A stretch of DNA of 29,544 bases, taken from NCBI GenBank assembly GCA_031265635.1, contig JAISCK010000198.1, positions 1-29,544 of the forward strand. The letters are read 5' to 3'. The translations under genes were made by a program, and so were the position numbers. How positions within the stretch are numbered: position 1 is the stretch's first letter; every line of letters starts with the position of its first letter. The stretch is from Spirochaetaceae bacterium. GTDB taxonomy: Bacteria; Spirochaetota; Spirochaetia; Treponematales; Breznakiellaceae. Shown piece by piece: positions 15,328 through 22,319 of this stretch. The notes beneath the pieces were generated by a model. That model made no database searches. It was given only the letters and a program-made list of their open reading frames with translations, and had not been told where the DNA came from.

Positions 15328-16428
15328 TTAGCCCATCTCGTTCATCCGCTCCATGGGGGAGACAATTTCGGTAACCCTGACGCCGAAGTTTTCATCTATG
15401 ACCACTACTTCGCCCTTGGCAATGAGTTTGTGGTTCACCAGTATATCCACCGGCTCGCCGGCAAGTTTATCCAGCTCGATGATGGTACCTTCGCCCATGC
15501 CGAGAATTTCCTTGATGAGTTTGCGGGTACGCCCAAGCTCCACGGTCATCTCCATGAAAACATCCATGATGAGGCCGATATTGCCCTGTTCCTGCGGCGT
15601 AGGCTGGGGGCTTAAACCCGGAAACTGAACCGGCTGTACATTGGCCGGAGAAGAACCCATCATGCCGGTCATCATTCCCGGCATCATGGCGGGCATGGCC
15701 ATACCGGGCATCGCGCCCATGCCGGGCATGGCTCCCATACCGGGCATGCCCATATCCATCGCGGGCATGGCCTGGGACGGCTGGCCGCCAAGAGCCGCGG
15801 TGATTTCGGCCGCTGTCTGGGAACCGAAAATTTCCCAAAGCGGATAAACAGCGCCGTCACCAAGGTCAAGGTCATAGGAAGCGGCTATAAAATCGCTTCC
15901 GGGAAGGGCGGCCACAGCCTTGGGAACATTGGCCGCCTCCGGGGACATGACCGCTATATTCTTGTTGCCTGTTTTATCGGTCAGGGAAGTAATCTGGGTG
16001 CCGGTAAGCTGGGAAATAACCTCCCCTATGACCGACATAGCCATCTCGTCAAGCTCTATGTTGTCTTCTTTATTCATCAGGGCGGCGATTTTTTTTGCCG
16101 TATCCTCGCCCATGATGAACATATGCTCACCGGGGAAGCCCGATGTAAAATCAGCCTTTACCGCCGTAACCGTCTCAGGAAGTTTTTGCAGAAAGGCGTC
16201 CCGCCCCGAAGTCTCAAGCCTGGGTTTGTTCAGCGTTACCTGCGCGCCGGTCATCATGGCCAGATTTGAGGAAAGGGCTCCTACCGTAGAGCCGAGAAAA
16301 TCCTCCAGGGCCTTGCGGTCCCCGTCAGCGCCTCCGCCGCCGGGCATGCCTCCGCCGCCTAACAAGGAAGAATCTACGCCTCCCAACAGTGCGTCAATCT
16401 CATCTTGCGAAAGAGCGCCGTCGCTCAT
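15328..16428 (-). CDS. fliY: FliY/FliN-type flagellar motor switch protein
   Basis: 366 residues. The N-terminus has LSQDEIDALL (6-15), the FliM-like peptide that binds phosphorylated CheY. A CheC/FliY-like middle domain spans about 38-205. Residues 221-257 are a Met/Gly/Pro-rich linker with 16 Met in 37 positions. The C-terminal SpoA (FliN) domain spans about 282-360 (MTVELGRTRKLIKEIL, LAGEPVDILVNHKLIAKGEVVVIDE). It forms the lower C-ring with FliM. The CheC domain's ExxN phosphatase motif reads EVIS at 136-139, so Asn is missing; phosphatase activity is doubtful. The ATG overlaps the fliM stop by four bases. Confidence 0.93.
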   Translation of the reverse strand: MSDGALSQDEIDALLGGVDSSLLGGGGMPGGGGADGDRKALEDFLGSTVGALSSNLAMMTGAQVTLNKPRLETSGRDAFLQKLPETVTAVKADFTSGFPGEHMFIMGEDTAKKIAALMNKEDNIELDEMAMSVIGEVISQLTGTQITSLTDKTGNKNIAVMSPEAANVPKAVAALPGSDFIAASYDLDLGDGAVYPLWEIFGSQTAAEITAALGGQPSQAMPAMDMGMPGMGAMPGMGAMPGMAMPAMMPGMMTGMMGSSPANVQPVQFPGLSPQPTPQEQGNIGLIMDVFMEMTVELGRTRKLIKEILGMGEGTIIELDKLAGEPVDILVNHKLIAKGEVVVIDENFGVRVTEIVSPMERMNEMG

Positions 16429-17456
16429 AATGAATCCTCCCCTTCGGACGTGAGCTCTTCAAATTCTTCTTGTTCAAGCTCCGCGATCTTCTTGATAATC
16501 TGGACCGCCATCTTTTTGCCGATAACACCGGGCCTGCAGAGGAACTTTTTTTTGTTCCCGATATTGAGGGAAAAAGGGTCCCCTACCCTCACATTGTACA
16601 GACGGACCATGTCTCCGGTCCGCAGGGCCAATACATCACGGACCGGAATTGGAATTTTTCCTACTTCAGCCACTACATTAACATCGACGTTTGCCAGCTT
16701 ATCCTTGAGAATATTGAGATTCTCGGTAGTTGTACCCCGGCGTACCGAAGAATACCAGTACTGGGCCGACAATTTGCCGATGATGGGCTCTATGGTTATG
16801 TACGGTATGCAGAAGTTCATCATACCTTCCACATCGCCTACCTTTGTTTCCAGGGTTACAAGGACTACCATCTCGGTGGGGGGGACTATAGAGGCAAACT
16901 GGGGATTGGTGTCTATCTGGCCAAGCCGGGGCCGCAGATCAATCACCTGGGACCATGCCTCGCGCATATTCCCCAGAATACGGACTATGATGCCTTCCAT
17001 GACAGAAGTCTCTATGTCGGTTAATTCATGCTGGGCCTTGGTCCCCTCTCCTGTTCCCCCGAAAAGACGGTCAATAATGGAAAAGGTTACCGCCGGGTCT
17101 ATCTCAAGTATGGCGTTGCCTTTAAGGGGGTCCATGTTGATGATTGCCAGGGTAGTCGGGGTAGGTATGGACCTGATAAATTCCTCATAGGTAAGCTGGT
17201 CTACCGACGCGACATGGACATGGACGAGGCTGCGGAGATTGGCCGAGAGGCTTGTAGTGGTAAGACGGGCAAAGGTCTCGTGCATGATGGAAACGGTGCG
17301 TATCTGTTCTTTGGAGAACTTGTCGGGCCGTTTGAAATCATAGATTTTTATTTTGCGGGTATCGGCGGCGGGACGGAAATCTTCCGGTTCCGTATCACCG
17401 GCGTTAATCGCGGTAAGAAGCTGATCAATCTCTTCCTGAGATAAGACCTCTGTCAC
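16425..17456 (-). CDS. fliM: FliM, flagellar motor switch protein
   Basis: 343 residues, normal length. LSQEEIDQLL near the N-terminus is the CheY-phosphate-binding peptide. The middle domain includes FARLTTTSLSANLRS and DRLFGGTGEG, the conserved torque-ring surface. The C-terminal SpoA domain covers about 255-330 (VNVVAEVGKIPIPVRDVLAL, RVGDPFSLNIGNKKKFLCRPG). It links FliG to the FliY ring. The start is GTG at 17456 with GGGGAGG just upstream. It is now the first gene of the downstream half of the motility operon, because the reductase block separates it from fliL. Confidence 0.97.
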   Translation of the reverse strand: MTEVLSQEEIDQLLTAINAGDTEPEDFRPAADTRKIKIYDFKRPDKFSKEQIRTVSIMHETFARLTTTSLSANLRSLVHVHVASVDQLTYEEFIRSIPTPTTLAIINMDPLKGNAILEIDPAVTFSIIDRLFGGTGEGTKAQHELTDIETSVMEGIIVRILGNMREAWSQVIDLRPRLGQIDTNPQFASIVPPTEMVVLVTLETKVGDVEGMMNFCIPYITIEPIIGKLSAQYWYSSVRRGTTTENLNILKDKLANVDVNVVAEVGKIPIPVRDVLALRTGDMVRLYNVRVGDPFSLNIGNKKKFLCRPGVIGKKMAVQIIKKIAELEQEEFEELTSEGEDSL

Positions 17457-17474
17457 ACACCCTCCCCTGCTATA

Positions 17475-17503
17475 TTTTTATCACCAAAAAAAACAATCCG
17501 CAA
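17475..17503 (-). promoter_or_regulatory. Alternative sigma-70 promoter candidate for fliM
   Basis: On the minus strand TTGCGG (17503-17498) and TAAAAA (17480-17475) are 17 bases apart. Both boxes are imperfect, and the predicted RNA start would fall near the fliM ribosome site, leaving a very short leader. Weaker than the sigma-28-type candidate upstream. Confidence 0.25.
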
Positions 17504-17538
17504 GACCTTTAACAGGCTTAAATCCGGGTCTTTCTTGA

Positions 17539-17566
17539 TAATCGGCATAAAATGGGGGTATATTTA
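17539..17566 (-). promoter_or_regulatory. Candidate sigma-28 promoter before fliM
   Basis: On the minus strand TAAA (17566-17563) is followed after 16 bases by GCCGATTA (17546-17539). The enteric and Bacillus sigma-28/SigD pattern is TAAA, about 14-16 bases, then GCCGATAA/T. The predicted RNA start is near 17532, about 75 bases before the fliM GTG. The sigma factor itself (FliA) is encoded further down the same run, so positive feedback is possible. GCCGAT is not rare in this GC-rich DNA, hence moderate confidence. Confidence 0.45.
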
Positions 17567-17596
17567 GGTTTATACACCCTATTTAGGGGGAAGGAA

Positions 17597-17624
17597 GCCC
17601 GGACAGTGTAAACCCTGTCCGGGC
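17597..17624. terminator. Hairpin terminator between the reductase gene and fliM
   Basis: GCCCGGACAG (17597-17606) and CTGTCCGGGC (17615-17624) form a perfect ten-pair stem with an eight-base loop. On the plus strand GTTTTGCTT follows; on the minus strand TTCCTTCC follows. It lies 55 bases after the reductase stop and before the fliM promoter candidates, so it should end the minus-strand reductase transcript even though the T-run is better on the other side. Confidence 0.65.
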
Positions 17625-17678
17625 GTTTTGCTTAAAAATTTACTTTAACCGGGCCTTGATATCATTAGCCGCGGTAGT

Positions 17679-19427
17679 TTATTTCAAGTCGGAGGCAATC
17701 TGCCGGGCCGCAAAGGCGCCGCCGAATATGGCAAAACCGATACCAGTTCCGCCGCCGGGATAGGTGACGGTCCAAAGGTTGCCTTCGGCTACTTCTCCTG
17801 CCGCGTACAGACCGGGAACCGTCCTGTCGGAACCGTCCAAAACATGCATGGTATCATCAATTTTGATACCCGGAACCGTACCATACCAAACAGTATATAA
17901 ACGCTCGGCATAATAGGGAGGCGTTTCTATTTTTGTTGCCTTATCTGCGGGAAGTCCAAAACCAGGACTCTGCCCGCTGTCTACAGCCGCATTGTAGGTC
18001 CTCACTTCATTTACCAGATTCGCTTCATTGATACCGTGGGCCCTAGCCAGTTCTTCAAGCGTATTATACCCTTTGAGCCCCGCATCCCGATGATCAATAC
18101 TCGGTGCCATGTGGACATTGGTAACGAGTCTGCCGTCCGCAGCGAAAGTTCCGTCAGCCAGTTTATAACCGCTTACTTTCCCGCCGTCAAGAGCGCTTAT
18201 AACGGCGTCATCATTGCTCTCATCAACAAAACGCCTTCCTTCTTGGGATACAATAAAGTTTGAAGGTATAGCCGAGTACGTAGTGAACGCCGCAAGGCGG
18301 CCGCCCATGAGCCCTTCACCGACAACCGGGGTATTAAAGCGCATGGTCATGATAAAACCGGCGCCGCTGGCACCCGCGTTGGTCTGGGAAAAACCGCCCT
18401 TAAAAAGCGGTGCATACTGTGTTATTAAATCCTGGTTCTGCCCGAATCCCCCGGTGGCAAGCAGAACCGCTTTTGCGTGTATTTCGTATTCTTTTTCACT
18501 GTCCTGTACTTTCACGCCGGTAACATTACCGTTAGTAACGATAAGGTCGGTAACGCAGGAACGGAGCCTCAGGTTAATGGGGTTCTCCTCTATATGCCGG
18601 TTAAAGAATTGGGCAAATCCCGCCCCCCAGCCCTTTACCCTAAAAGCATAGACATTAGGGTTATTGGCAGGCCGCGATTGATAAGGAGTTGTAAATTCAA
18701 GGCCCCAGTCAATATAGCGGTCAAAAAGTTCCTGAGAATTACCGAACACATTACGGACCAGAGTACGGCGGCTAGGCTGTTTTATCGCATTCTCAACAAG
18801 AAAGACAATGTCATCAAGAGTACACTCAACTCCTTCGGCTTTATGGTACCTTGAACTGGTCGCGATAATGGCCCCGCCCGCCATCGGGAGAGAGCCGCCG
18901 ATAATATCCAGTTGTTCCAGAATCACAAAGGAAATTTCAGGGTGATTGATTTTGAGGTCATAGGCCGCATTAAGCCCGGCAAGCCCTGCGCCAACGATAA
19001 CTACATCGAAGTTTTCACTCCTGCCCTTTTTAAGGGGATCTTTAGCCGGAGCGATACGGAGGGCCGGCAAATCAACGCCGCTTTGGCTCAGGGCATCTTC
19101 CACTGCCATTAATATGGCAGAACTGGTAACGGTTGCACCTGAGACAACGTCAACCGCAAGAGACTGGGCTCCGACAATACGCGGGGGGAGTTTCTCCGCC
19201 GCAACATCCCCGAGACCGCCTGTATCCTGATGGCTTTTTATAGTAACAGACACTATCTCTTTTTCAGTAACAGTAACGCTTACCGTAACAGGACCGTACA
19301 TACCCCTTGCGGAGGCCTCATACGTCCCCGGCTTAAAGTTTATATTTCTGTTTCTTTCGCCGGTCGAACTGCAGCCGAGAAGCATGCCCAATACGGCTGT
19401 ACACAATAAAAACTTTGCGATTTTCAC
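17679..19427 (-). CDS. Exported FMN/FAD lipoprotein reductase (flavocytochrome c / urocanate-fumarate reductase-like)
   Basis: 582 residues. A lipobox LLGC puts the lipid-bearing Cys at 19, so the enzyme is membrane-anchored outside the cytoplasm. Residues about 31-120 are an FMN-binding domain with SGATVTS at 96-102, the motif to which ApbE links FMN covalently. Residues 140-582 are an FAD-binding-2 domain: GAGLAG (146-151), LATGGFG (323-329), QEGRRFVDE (395-403), GLYAAGE (539-545), YPGGGTGIG (556-564). Relatives reduce fumarate, urocanate or cinnamate-type acceptors. The fumarate-reductase catalytic His and Arg positions do not look conserved, so the acceptor is unknown. GTG start with AGGAGG seven bases before it. 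Lower GC than its neighbours suggests transfer. No electron-donating partner is in the window. Confidence 0.88.
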   Translation of the reverse strand: MKIAKFLLCTAVLGMLLGCSSTGERNRNINFKPGTYEASARGMYGPVTVSVTVTEKEIVSVTIKSHQDTGGLGDVAAEKLPPRIVGAQSLAVDVVSGATVTSSAILMAVEDALSQSGVDLPALRIAPAKDPLKKGRSENFDVVIVGAGLAGLNAAYDLKINHPEISFVILEQLDIIGGSLPMAGGAIIATSSRYHKAEGVECTLDDIVFLVENAIKQPSRRTLVRNVFGNSQELFDRYIDWGLEFTTPYQSRPANNPNVYAFRVKGWGAGFAQFFNRHIEENPINLRLRSCVTDLIVTNGNVTGVKVQDSEKEYEIHAKAVLLATGGFGQNQDLITQYAPLFKGGFSQTNAGASGAGFIMTMRFNTPVVGEGLMGGRLAAFTTYSAIPSNFIVSQEGRRFVDESNDDAVISALDGGKVSGYKLADGTFAADGRLVTNVHMAPSIDHRDAGLKGYNTLEELARAHGINEANLVNEVRTYNAAVDSGQSPGFGLPADKATKIETPPYYAERLYTVWYGTVPGIKIDDTMHVLDGSDRTVPGLYAAGEVAEGNLWTVTYPGGGTGIGFAIFGGAFAARQIASDLK

Positions 19428-19458
19428 GATTATTCCTCCTGATTTTGCAAGAATTGCC

Positions 19459-19464
19459 TATAAT
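19459..19464 (+). promoter_or_regulatory. Candidate -10 box for the TetR-type gene
   Basis: A perfect TATAAT lies on the plus strand 70 bases before the regulator's first ATG. It directly precedes one operator half-site (19468-19477), so regulator binding would cover the start of transcription and give autorepression. No convincing -35 box is seen. Confidence 0.35.
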
Positions 19465-19467
19465 ACA

Positions 19468-19502
19468 TAGGTACTATTTTTATAGTACTTAGGTACTATA
19501 AA
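19468..19502. promoter_or_regulatory. Palindromic operator, likely bound by the adjacent TetR-type regulator
   Basis: TTTATAGTAC (19479-19488) and GTACTATAAA (19493-19502) form a perfect inverted repeat around a TTAG spacer. A further direct copy of TAGGTACTAT lies at 19468-19477, exactly 22 bases (two helical turns) from the copy at 19490-19499. The palindrome overlaps the reductase -10 box. Such sites between divergent genes are the usual target of TetR-family repressors. Confidence 0.7.
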
Positions 19503-19524
19503 GAATTTATTGTTACATTGTCAA
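19495..19524 (-). promoter_or_regulatory. Sigma-70 promoter of the reductase gene
   Basis: On the minus strand a perfect TTGACA (19524-19519) is followed after 18 bases by TATAGT (19500-19495), 5 of 6 to consensus. The predicted start is near 19488, about 60 bases before the GTG. The operator palindrome covers the -10 box, so this strong promoter should be off while the regulator is bound. Confidence 0.65.
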
Positions 19525-19534
19525 CGGGCTTTAT

Positions 19535-20125
19535 ATGTTCTACAATCAACAACGCATGAAAAGACCGGATAAAGTTTCTACAAAATCAGATCTCCTGAAC
19601 ACCGCCATAGAGCTTTTCCGCGGGAACGGATATGACAAGGTCTCCATTATGCAGATCTGCAGGGCTTGCGAAGTGTCCAAAACGGCGTTTTATTTTCATT
19701 ACAGGTCAAAAGAGGACCTGATTCTTGACTTTTACAATACCACCCAGATTAAACTCGAAAAAAATCTTTCCCTGATTTTACAGGGGAAAAGGGCTATTGA
19801 CCGGCTTTGGGCCCTCCACGAACTGTATCTCAGGCACGTTGAATCCCTTGGGACGGCCATTCTCAGGGAAGTGTATAAAATATATTTGAGCAGAAAAGAC
19901 TTTCCCAATCCTATTTTTAACCAGCGGCTAAATGAGACAAAGACAACGCTCCTCAATCAGGCGAAAAAGGACAGGGAAATCCCCGCCCATGCCGACACGG
20001 TACAGCTTTCAGAGGCCATGTCGTTTACCCTTAACGGCGCTCTTTTTCTGTGGCTGCTCTGCGACGGATCGTTTGATCTTGTAAAAAGGGCGAAACAGGG
20101 GTACTATTGCATACTCGGAGCCTAG
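19535..20125 (+). CDS. TetR/AcrR-family transcriptional regulator
   Basis: 196 residues from the first ATG; a second ATG at 19556 would remove seven. Neither has a good ribosome site. Residues about 17-62 are the TetR DNA-binding domain (LLNTAIELFRGNGYDKVSI then ICRACEVSKTAFYFHYRSKED). The rest is an all-helical ligand-binding domain without a close match to a named group. It is divergent from the reductase gene and shares the operator region, so it most likely represses the reductase and itself and responds to the reductase's substrate or a related compound. Base composition is closer to the reductase than to the motility genes, suggesting both arrived together. Confidence 0.9.
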   Translation: MFYNQQRMKRPDKVSTKSDLLNTAIELFRGNGYDKVSIMQICRACEVSKTAFYFHYRSKEDLILDFYNTTQIKLEKNLSLILQGKRAIDRLWALHELYLRHVESLGTAILREVYKIYLSRKDFPNPIFNQRLNETKTTLLNQAKKDREIPAHADTVQLSEAMSFTLNGALFLWLLCDGSFDLVKRAKQGYYCILGA

Positions 20126-20146
20126 AAGTCTGTTACATAGGGACCG

Positions 20147-20164
20147 AAAAAGCGCCGCGCGCTT
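20147..20164 (-). terminator. Intrinsic terminator after fliL
   Basis: On the minus strand AAGCGC (20164-20159), loop GCG, GCGCTT (20155-20150) is followed by a run of five T (20151-20147). The stem is only six pairs but GC-rich, and it starts six bases after the fliL stop. It would end the upstream motility transcript before it enters the TetR gene antisense. Confidence 0.5.
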
Positions 20165-20169
20165 CCTCG

Positions 20170-20730
20170 TTACATCTGCAGAACATCAAGCTGGGTAAAG
20201 AGCACCTGCCGTACCTTGCTGGAATCAAGGATGCGGGTATTGAGGGCCTCGCGTATCTCCTGCTTTACCCTGGCTTCGTTATCGGGCTGCAGTTCCCTGG
20301 CGGTTTTGGAATTGAAAAAACTCCGCACAAAATCCCTGAGTTCGTTGAGCCTTCCGGTAAGTTCGGTCTGGGCGTTTTTGTCGTTCTGGTCGTACTGGAG
20401 TACCATATCCACCACCACGGCATAGGGCGTGGGGTCTATGGTCCTGGTTCTCACCTGGCCTATGGAGGTAAAAGAAGCGTACTGGGGACGGCGGCCCACA
20501 TAGGGGTCGGTCTCCGCGGTAACGCCCGCAGTCTGGGACCTGCCGCCCTTGTTGAGTATATTAAAGGTTATGACCGCGACGGTAACAATAAAGATAAGGG
20601 CGCCGAGGCCTATGGCCGCGAATTTGAGCAGGTTGGGAAGCAGGGTCCGCAGACCGGATGTTTTTTTGGGCGAACTGTCAAGATTTACCGAGTCGCCGCC
20701 TTCCAGATCCAACGCATCATCATCTGACAT
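20170..20730 (-). CDS. fliL: FliL, stator-associated basal body protein
   Basis: 186 residues: a short acidic cytoplasmic tail, one membrane helix (about 34-58) and a periplasmic FliL domain (TSIGQVRTRT, YAVVVDMVLQYDQND, LRDFVRSFFNSKTARELQ, ILDSSKVRQVLFTQLDVLQ). In Borrelia FliL affects periplasmic flagellar orientation and stator recruitment. GGAGG lies nine bases before the ATG. It is the last gene of the upstream half-operon; in T. pallidum fliM would follow directly. Confidence 0.92.
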   Translation of the reverse strand: MSDDDALDLEGGDSVNLDSSPKKTSGLRTLLPNLLKFAAIGLGALIFIVTVAVITFNILNKGGRSQTAGVTAETDPYVGRRPQYASFTSIGQVRTRTIDPTPYAVVVDMVLQYDQNDKNAQTELTGRLNELRDFVRSFFNSKTARELQPDNEARVKQEIREALNTRILDSSKVRQVLFTQLDVLQM

Positions 20731-20756
20731 GGTTTAGTACCTCCGCTTCAATATTC

Positions 20757-20785
20757 ATAGTACAGGATAAGCCGCTGTTTTGCAA
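20757..20785 (-). promoter_or_regulatory. Weak candidate promoter before fliL
   Basis: On the minus strand TTGCAA (20785-20780) and TACTAT (20762-20757) are 17 bases apart, in the 69-base gap between motB and fliL. Each box matches consensus at four of six positions. Confidence 0.3.
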
Positions 20786-20799
20786 ATGCACGGATGCTC

Positions 20800-21528
20800 T
20801 CATAAATGACCTTCATCAAGAATAATAATATCAACCCTGCGGTTATACGCCCTGCCCTCGGCTGTGGCGTTGCTGGCGATAGGCGCGGTGTCGGCAAAGC
20901 CCGCAATCTGAAAACGGTCTTCCGCTACTCCCAGGGCGCTGAGGTAGCGGAGTACGGACCTGGCCCGCTCGCTGGAAAGCTGCCAGTTGTCTTCCCAGGG
21001 ACCCTCAGGGTCGGTAACTTCAGCATCGGTATGACCTTCTATTCTGAATTTTCTGCCCCTCAGTTCATCTGAAACAAGGAGGGTCCCCAGCCTGAGAAGT
21101 ATGTCCCTGGTGGACTCGATGTTTATTCTCGCGCTGGCCGGATTGAAAAAGGCGTCCGAGGCGAGGCTTATCACCAGGCCCCGCTCGTCATGGGTAACGC
21201 GGACCTTGTTCGACCTGATTTCGGGATTAAAGAGGCTGACCGCCTTTCTCAGCGCGGTTCCCAGGGCCCTGCCGCTTTCCATTGCGGGGAGACTCATGAT
21301 GGTATTGCCCAGGTCGGCGCTACGGCCCGCCGCGAGGGTATTGCCTCCGGTGGACGCTCCCATGCCTATATTGTTGAGGGCCGAAAGCATGGCGTTTACC
21401 GCCGTCGCGTCGGCTTCGGCGGGATCAAAGAGGGCCACAAAGAAACAGAGGAGCAGGGTAACCATGTCAGAATAGGTTACGATCCAGTCGCCCTTTACTC
21501 CCTCATCCTCAACCTTTTTTCTTGCCAT
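20800..21528 (-). CDS. motB: MotB, flagellar stator protein
   Basis: 242 residues. WIVTYSDMVTLLLCFFVAL contains the single membrane helix and the proton-accepting Asp at 21. The segment after the helix is the plug region, and the C-terminal half is an OmpA/MotB peptidoglycan-binding domain (FRIEGHTDAEV, NWQLSSERARSVLRYL). It anchors the MotA/B channel to the cell wall. AAAGGA lies six bases before the ATG, and the start is two bases after the motA stop, so the pair is co-translated. Confidence 0.96.
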   Translation of the reverse strand: MARKKVEDEGVKGDWIVTYSDMVTLLLCFFVALFDPAEADATAVNAMLSALNNIGMGASTGGNTLAAGRSADLGNTIMSLPAMESGRALGTALRKAVSLFNPEIRSNKVRVTHDERGLVISLASDAFFNPASARINIESTRDILLRLGTLLVSDELRGRKFRIEGHTDAEVTDPEGPWEDNWQLSSERARSVLRYLSALGVAEDRFQIAGFADTAPIASNATAEGRAYNRRVDIIILDEGHL

Positions 21529-21530
21529 GT

Positions 21531-22313
21531 CTAATCCTTTAACACTTCGGCTTCCACCGCCTTGCGGTCTATGGGATTAAGGTAGGAAAGCAGCTTCATC
21601 GCCAGGATACGGGGATTATCCCCGGCCTGTATGGAGAGTATGCCTTCAATCTCCATTTCCTTTGCTTTGGCTTCCATGGCGTCATGGGCTTTAAGTTTTC
21701 CCGAAATGGGAATCATGATGAGGTTGGCTATGATGGCGCCGTACAGGGTGGTGATAAGGGCGACGGCCATGTTGGGACCCAGGGCGCTCTTGTCTTCCAG
21801 GTTTCTTAACATGGCTATAAGGCCGACGACGGTTCCCAGCATTCCGAGACCCGGCGCCAGGGTTCCCCACATATTGATAACCGATATCTTGGCCGCGTGG
21901 CGTTCCTGAATCTGGTTAAGTTCTGTCTCCATAAGGGTCCTGATTACCTCCGCGTCTGTACCGTCAACCACAAGCCTGAGGCCCTTCTTCATATATTCGT
22001 CATCCAGGTCCTCAAGTTCTTCTTCCAGGGCCAGAAGGCCCTCGCGGCGGGCCTTGTCGGAAAAAGCCATGAGTTTGGTAATGATGCCCTGTTCGTTAAA
22101 ATTGGGAATATTAAAGGTACGGCCTATGGTACTGAATACCCCGATGGCATTGGACATGCCGGTAAAGGTAAAGAGGCCGAAATAGGAACCGATTACGGTC
22201 ATGAAGAACGAGGGCACGTCCATGTAGGTAACTATGGATCCCCCTGAAGTATAGACAGCCATGACGGTCATGGCAAAACAGCCCACCAAACCAATTAGGG
22301 TTGCTATATCCAT
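21531..22313 (-). CDS. motA: MotA, flagellar stator protein
   Basis: 260 residues with four membrane helices (about 1-20, 31-52, 148-172, 183-205) and the charged cytoplasmic loop that contacts FliG. The conserved GTLAPGLGMLGTVVGLIAML and GPNMAVALITTLYGAIIANL segments hold the proton-path prolines and helices. GAGGAG is nine bases upstream of the ATG. With MotB it forms the torque-generating channel. Confidence 0.97.
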   Translation of the reverse strand: MDIATLIGLVGCFAMTVMAVYTSGGSIVTYMDVPSFFMTVIGSYFGLFTFTGMSNAIGVFSTIGRTFNIPNFNEQGIITKLMAFSDKARREGLLALEEELEDLDDEYMKKGLRLVVDGTDAEVIRTLMETELNQIQERHAAKISVINMWGTLAPGLGMLGTVVGLIAMLRNLEDKSALGPNMAVALITTLYGAIIANLIMIPISGKLKAHDAMEAKAKEMEIEGILSIQAGDNPRILAMKLLSYLNPIDRKAVEAEVLKD

Positions 22314-22319
22314 AGTGAA

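Noticed and set aside
15641..15847. Repeat-rich DNA that might be a tandem repeat or small CRISPR-like array
   Set aside because: The repeats are short, irregular and in frame; they encode the Met-Gly-Pro linker of FliY. No unique spacers of constant size are present.
17457..20169. Possible mobile element around the reductase/TetR block
   Set aside because: No transposase, integrase, terminal inverted repeats or target-site duplication could be seen at the borders; only the composition and position suggest transfer.
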